From Streptomyces noursei (GTDB lineage: Bacteria; Actinomycetota; Actinomycetes; Streptomycetales; Streptomycetaceae): a DNA stretch of 64,000 nt. The translations under genes and the position numbers were made by a program. Shown here one piece after another: positions 60,430 through 64,000 of the stretch (positions are counted from its first letter, which is position 1; every line of letters begins with the position of its first letter). The stretch lies in NCBI RefSeq assembly GCF_001646665.1, contig NZ_LWBU01000384.1, positions 124,001-188,000 on the forward strand. Reading direction: 5' to 3'. The notes beneath the pieces were generated by a model that had not been told where the DNA came from, did no database searches, and worked only from the letters and a program-made list of their open reading frames with translations.

Positions 60430-63105
60430 ATGGCCGGAATCGAGAAGAACGGTACGAGTCCGGCCTGGCCGCCAGCCGATCCCCAGGGAGAGCCGTTCCT
60501 GCAGACCCGGTTCGCGACACCGACGCTGCCGGTGACGTTCCTGCCGCGGAATCGCCTGATCAGGCACCTCGACCAGGCGATGGGGACATCGCTGACCATG
60601 GTCAACGGTGCCGCCGGCGCGGGCAAGACCCTGCTCGTCGCCCACTGGGTCGCCGGCCGGGACGAACCGGTCGCCTGGCTCACGACCGACGCGGCGGATC
60701 CGGGGCCCGGCATGCTGTGGGCCTACCTGCTCCAGGCGCTGCGGCTCTCGGGGATCGAGCTGCCCGCGCAGATCGGCTGCCCCACGGAGGCCGGTCGTGT
60801 GGACCACGGGCTGCTGGTGCGTCTGGCCTCCTTCCTGAGCACGCGCGACCGGCCGGTGATCGTGGTGCTGGACGAGTTCGACCGGGTGACGGACCCCGAG
60901 TTCGCGCGCCACCTGGAATTCGTCCTGCACCACGCGGGGCGGGGCATGCGGCTCGTCCTGGTCACCCGTACCGAACCGCTCCTCCCGCTGCACCGCTACC
61001 GGGCGGCCGGCGACCTGACCGAGATCCGGGGCGCGGAGCTGGCCTTCACCCCCGACGAGGCCTCCGCGCTGCTGGAGACGCACGGGCTCAGCCTCCCCGC
61101 GGAGGCCGTACGTTCCCTGCTGCGGCGCACCGGGGGGTGGGCGGCCGGCCTGCGGCTGAGCGCCCTGGCGGCCGGCGAGAGCCCCGCGCCGGAGAGGTAC
61201 GTGAAGGAGTTCGAGGCGGACCGGACCACCGTCGCGGACTTCCTTCTGGCCGAGGTGCTCGAACGGCAGTCGCCCGAGAAGCAGGACCTCCTGCTGAAGG
61301 TCAGCGTTCTGGAGCGGTTCCGTCCGCCGCTGGTGGACGCGCTGACCGGACGGGCCGATGCGGAGGCCATCCTGCGGGAGCTCCACCGCGAGAACGCGTT
61401 CGTCGAGCACCTCGGCCACGCCTGGTACCGCCTCCACCCGCTGTTCGCCGAGATCCTCCGCGCCCACCTGCGCCTGCGGAGCCCCGGTTGCGAGCCCGAG
61501 CTGCACCGGAGGGCGGCGCACTGGCTGCGGCGCGGCGGGCCGCTGGAGGAGACCCTGGCGCACGGGGCGGCGGCGGGCGACTGGGCGTTCACCGCCGGCG
61601 CCCTGGTGGACGACCTCGCCATCGGCCAGCTGTTCACCGGGCTTCGCTCCGCCGACCTCACGGAGCTGTTCTCCCGCATGGGGCCGGAGGCCGCCGGCCC
61701 CGCGCCCGAACTCGTCCGGGCGGCGCGCGACCTGACGCGGTCCGACGTCGACCGGGGCCTGACCCATGTGCGCCGCGCCGAGGAGGGCCTGCGCGGGGAC
61801 GGGCCCGACGGGGCGGCGGCCCGGCTGAGCTGCGCCCTGCTGGAAGCCCTCGCGGCGCGGCTCGCCGGTGCGCCGGGAAGGGCCGACGCGGCGGCGGAGG
61901 CCGCCCGGAGCGTACGCGAAGAGGTCCCCGCGCACCTCCTGGACAAGCATCCGGAACTGACCGCCCTCCTGCTCGCCCATGTGGGATCGACGCGGCTGTG
62001 GGCGGGGCGCTTCGACGACGCGCAGGCCGCGCTGTCCCAGGTGGCCACCACCGCCGGCGGCCCCTCGACGGCCCTGCCGCTCCAGGACGCGCTGGGCGGC
62101 CTGGCGCTGATCGACTACCTGAACGGGCGGCTCGCCAGGGCCGAGCGCAAGGCGCTGACGGCCGTCTCGGCGGCGGAGCGGTGCAGCGAGGAGCCGACGG
62201 CCGGTTCGGGCGTCGGGCGGCTGGTCCTCGCCGGCGTCGCCGTCGAGCGCAACGAGCTGGACAGGGCCCAGCGCCTCCTGGACGCGCCGGCCGGGGCGCC
62301 CCACGGGACCCGGGACCCCGTGGCACGGGCGGCCCGCGCCCTCGTCACCGCGCGTCTGCTGCTGGCCCGCGGGGAGCCGCGCACCGCGCTGCGTGCGGTG
62401 GAACCGGCGATCACGACCGATGTGGCCTCGCCCTGGGCGGACGGGTGCACCGCACTGGTCGCCTCGGCCGCCCACCTGGCGGAGGGCAGACCGGAGGCGG
62501 CCGCCAGGCTGCTGGGCACCGTGCCCGAGGACGAGCCGGCGTGCGCCGTGGAGGTCGCCCGGGCCCGGCTGGCGATCGGCGAGTCCGTCGCGGTGGAGGA
62601 CCTGCTCGCCGCCCTGCCGCCCCGGGGCCGCGCCGGGCCCGGCCCCGCACTGACAGTCCGGGCCCTGCTGGTGCGGGCGCAGGCGGCGCACCTGGCGGAG
62701 GATTACGGGGCGGCGCGCCGGCTGGTCGCCCAGGCCCTTCAGGAGGCGCGCCGCGAACGGGTGCGGCGCCCCTTCTTCGAGGCCGGACCGTGGCTGCGGC
62801 CGCTCCTGGGCTCGGCGCCCCTGCGCGGTCTGGCCGAGGGGTGGCTCGCCCCCCGCCCCGCGACGCCCGGGGCACCGGCCCGGCCGGAGGAGGAGGGTCC
62901 GCCGCCGGTCCTGGAGGAGCTCAGTACACGGGAGCTCGACGTGCTGCGGCGGCTGGCGCAGATGATGTCGACCGAGGACATCGCCGCCGACCTCCAGGTG
63001 TCGGCGAACACCGTCAAGACGCATCTCAAGAGCGTCTACCGCAAGCTGGCGGTCAACCGGCGCAATGACGCGGTACGCCGCGCCCGCGAGCACCGGCTGC
63101 TGTGA
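60430..63105 (+). CDS. MalT-like LuxR-family ATP-dependent regulator
   Basis: An 891-residue STAND regulator of the MalT/LAL group. The NTPase domain has a canonical Walker A (GAAGAGKT, 60-67) and Walker B (VIVVLDEFDRV). A winged-helix and TPR-like sensor region (about 330-810) follows, then a C-terminal LuxR helix-turn-helix (about 830-888, LSTRELDVLRRLAQMMSTED, then VKTHLKSVYRKLAV). Unlike the LAL at 8281, the P-loop lysine is present, so ATP-dependent oligomerisation is expected. It likely activates an operon on binding a small ligand. ATG 60430 starts 100 bp after the DUF4097 gene; ribosome-binding site weak. Confidence 0.87.
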   Translation: MAGIEKNGTSPAWPPADPQGEPFLQTRFATPTLPVTFLPRNRLIRHLDQAMGTSLTMVNGAAGAGKTLLVAHWVAGRDEPVAWLTTDAADPGPGMLWAYLLQALRLSGIELPAQIGCPTEAGRVDHGLLVRLASFLSTRDRPVIVVLDEFDRVTDPEFARHLEFVLHHAGRGMRLVLVTRTEPLLPLHRYRAAGDLTEIRGAELAFTPDEASALLETHGLSLPAEAVRSLLRRTGGWAAGLRLSALAAGESPAPERYVKEFEADRTTVADFLLAEVLERQSPEKQDLLLKVSVLERFRPPLVDALTGRADAEAILRELHRENAFVEHLGHAWYRLHPLFAEILRAHLRLRSPGCEPELHRRAAHWLRRGGPLEETLAHGAAAGDWAFTAGALVDDLAIGQLFTGLRSADLTELFSRMGPEAAGPAPELVRAARDLTRSDVDRGLTHVRRAEEGLRGDGPDGAAARLSCALLEALAARLAGAPGRADAAAEAARSVREEVPAHLLDKHPELTALLLAHVGSTRLWAGRFDDAQAALSQVATTAGGPSTALPLQDALGGLALIDYLNGRLARAERKALTAVSAAERCSEEPTAGSGVGRLVLAGVAVERNELDRAQRLLDAPAGAPHGTRDPVARAARALVTARLLLARGEPRTALRAVEPAITTDVASPWADGCTALVASAAHLAEGRPEAAARLLGTVPEDEPACAVEVARARLAIGESVAVEDLLAALPPRGRAGPGPALTVRALLVRAQAAHLAEDYGAARRLVAQALQEARRERVRRPFFEAGPWLRPLLGSAPLRGLAEGWLAPRPATPGAPARPEEEGPPPVLEELSTRELDVLRRLAQMMSTEDIAADLQVSANTVKTHLKSVYRKLAVNRRNDAVRRAREHRLL

Positions 63106-63316
63106 CGGGCCGCTTCCCCCTATGCCGACATGCAGACCTGCCGACATGCCGACCTGCGCCGAAGTTCCGGCGTGCCTGCCGGGCCGCGTCGGCGCGGCCC
63201 GCCCGGCCCGGCCACGCGGTCACCTCTGCGGGGTGAGGCCGCAGGGGGCCACGGGACGGAGGATCGAGTGGTACGCCGAACCCGCCTGTCCCGGGGCCGC
63301 CAGCGGGGAGCAGCTG

Positions 63317-63514
63317 ATGCGCTACGAGATCCGCGTCGAAGGACACATGTCGGAACCGCTGACGAAGGCGTTTCCGGAGCTGGAACACGTGACGATGTCC
63401 GGCCAGACCGTACTGTTCGGACCGGTCGTCGACGAGGCGCAGCTGTACGGCCTGCTGGCCCGCTGCCAGTCGCTCGGGCTCACCGTCATGGAGATGCGCC
63501 GGCTTCCCGAGTGA
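63317..63514 (+). CDS. small conserved hypothetical protein, 65 aa
   Basis: A ferredoxin-like beta-alpha-beta mini-domain (MRYEIRVEGHMSEPLTKAFP, TVLFGPVVDEAQLYGLLARC, LGLTVMEMRRL). Similar 60-70-residue proteins are common in actinobacteria without known function. ATG 63317 has GGGAG 6 nt upstream; the longer open frame upstream is Pro/Arg-rich and not credible. Confidence 0.7.
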   Translation: MRYEIRVEGHMSEPLTKAFPELEHVTMSGQTVLFGPVVDEAQLYGLLARCQSLGLTVMEMRRLPE

Positions 63515-63540
63515 GCGGCGCCCCAGCGGCACCCACTGTG

Positions 63541-63660
63541 CCCCCGTGCCGCGCCGCCGTACGGCGCCGTACCGCGCCGTCCCCGTCGTCCGCGTCGTAC
63601 CGTGCCGTCCGCGCCGTACCACCCCGCTCGCACCCGCGCCGTACCGCATCCGCTTCGCAG
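63541..63660. repeat. degenerate CGCCGTACC repeat region
   Basis: A run of variants of CGCCGTAC(C/G) and CCGTCC between the small-protein gene and the DUF2252 gene (for example CGCCGTACGGCGCCGTACCG). It can form several hairpins and may act as a terminator for both convergent genes. Confidence 0.5.
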
Positions 63661-63697
63661 CGGGCGCGGTACGGCGCGGACGCGGGACGACTTCGCG

Positions 63698-64000
63698 TCA
63701 GTCGGGGAACTCGGCGTGGATCCTGCCCGAACGGGCCGCGGCGCCCAGCGCCTCGAAGTCCCGTTCGTTCCGGTCGGCGTAGGCCTGGGCGAACTCGGCG
63801 AGTGCCCGGTCGAACCGGTCGCTGCCGCCCAGGTAGGCGCCGATGGCCACGGGGTCGCCGGACCGGGCGTGGGCGCGGGCCAGGCCGGCGCCGCACAGCT
63901 GGGCGAAGAGGCGCAGCATGGCGGGGTCCATGGTGTCCGGCCGGGCGATGCCCTTCCAGTCCCGCAGCTGGCGGACGTAGAAGTCCCGCCCGCGGCCGTC
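63698..64000 (-). CDS. DUF2252-family protein, C-terminal part
   Basis: The frame runs off the right edge, leaving 101 codons. It includes the family-typical GRDFYVRQLRDWKG (a DGxGRDFYVRQL motif) and the end LARAHARSGDPVAIGAYLGGSDRFDRALAEFAQAYADRNERDFEAL. DUF2252 proteins are about 430-470 residues and related to protein-kinase-like phosphotransferases; their substrate is unknown. The stop codon is at 63698-63700. Confidence 0.85.
   Translation of the reverse strand, partial: DGRGRDFYVRQLRDWKGIARPDTMDPAMLRLFAQLCGAGLARAHARSGDPVAIGAYLGGSDRFDRALAEFAQAYADRNERDFEALGAAARSGRIHAEFPD

Overview
The window is chromosomal DNA from a high-GC actinomycete, almost certainly a Streptomyces. Evidence: very high GC with strong third-position G/C bias, many GTG starts, several apparently leaderless genes, and Streptomyces-typical families (SpoIIE/PP2C phosphatases, HATPase anti-sigma domains, large LuxR-LAL regulators, Hanks-type Ser/Thr kinases, DUF2252, DUF6585, CU044_5270). 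No rRNA, tRNA or CRISPR array was seen.

Layout. 1-2474: 3' end of an alpha/beta hydrolase, then an IS cluster: a complete IS5-type element (264-1131), a 119-aa orphan ORF and a decayed second IS5-type element (about 1556-2474). 2599-4084: divergent MBL-fold hydrolase and CGNR zinc-finger regulator. 4489-6240: secreted pectate lyase with a LacI-type operator on its start site and a strong terminator. 6381-11034: aminoglycoside-phosphotransferase-like kinase, a repeat-rich gap and a LuxR-LAL regulator. 11127-14399: two secreted proteins (a tandem aegerolysin/ET79-like protein and a 110-aa neighbour) and a leucine-rich-repeat-variant protein. 14468-15823: divergent quinone-oxidoreductase/HxlR redox pair. 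16899-23158: two consecutive multidomain PP2C phosphatases, the second fused to a PutP-type Na+/proline symporter and an anti-sigma-type kinase domain, followed by a flavodoxin pseudogene. 23851-27611: MerR regulator, membrane proteins and a two-gene unit of unknown function sharing a GRD-type motif. 28429-30867: receptor Ser/Thr kinase with an extracellular periplasmic-binding-protein domain. 30894-39496: LysR/M20 peptidase pair, DUF6585, FeS photolyase, ECF sigma factor with its CU044_5270 partner, and small genes. 39759-42659: P450, DUF4230, PRC-barrel. 42806-48927: compact NRPS locus (cysteine-activating Cy-A-MT-PCP enzyme, free carrier protein, type II thioesterase, LysE exporter). 49544-54000: membrane and secreted proteins, including a polysaccharide lyase and an I36-type inhibitor-like protein. 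54628-56987: alpha/beta hydrolase and MarR sharing a 33-bp palindromic operator, then an IS5-type element sitting in the marR stop codon. 57054-64000: second Ser/Thr kinase, a MarR-like regulator divergent from a DUF4097 gene, a MalT-like LuxR regulator, a 65-aa protein and the C-terminus of a DUF2252 protein.

Cross-links. The P450 promoter (39.6 kb) and the DUF4097 promoter (59.5 kb) share an identical 14-bp element, the same -35/-10 architecture and several TTGC-type boxes, so the MarR-like regulator at 58634-59434 may control both. The IS5-type elements use CTAG-type targets, and two of them lie in stop codons without altering the host protein.
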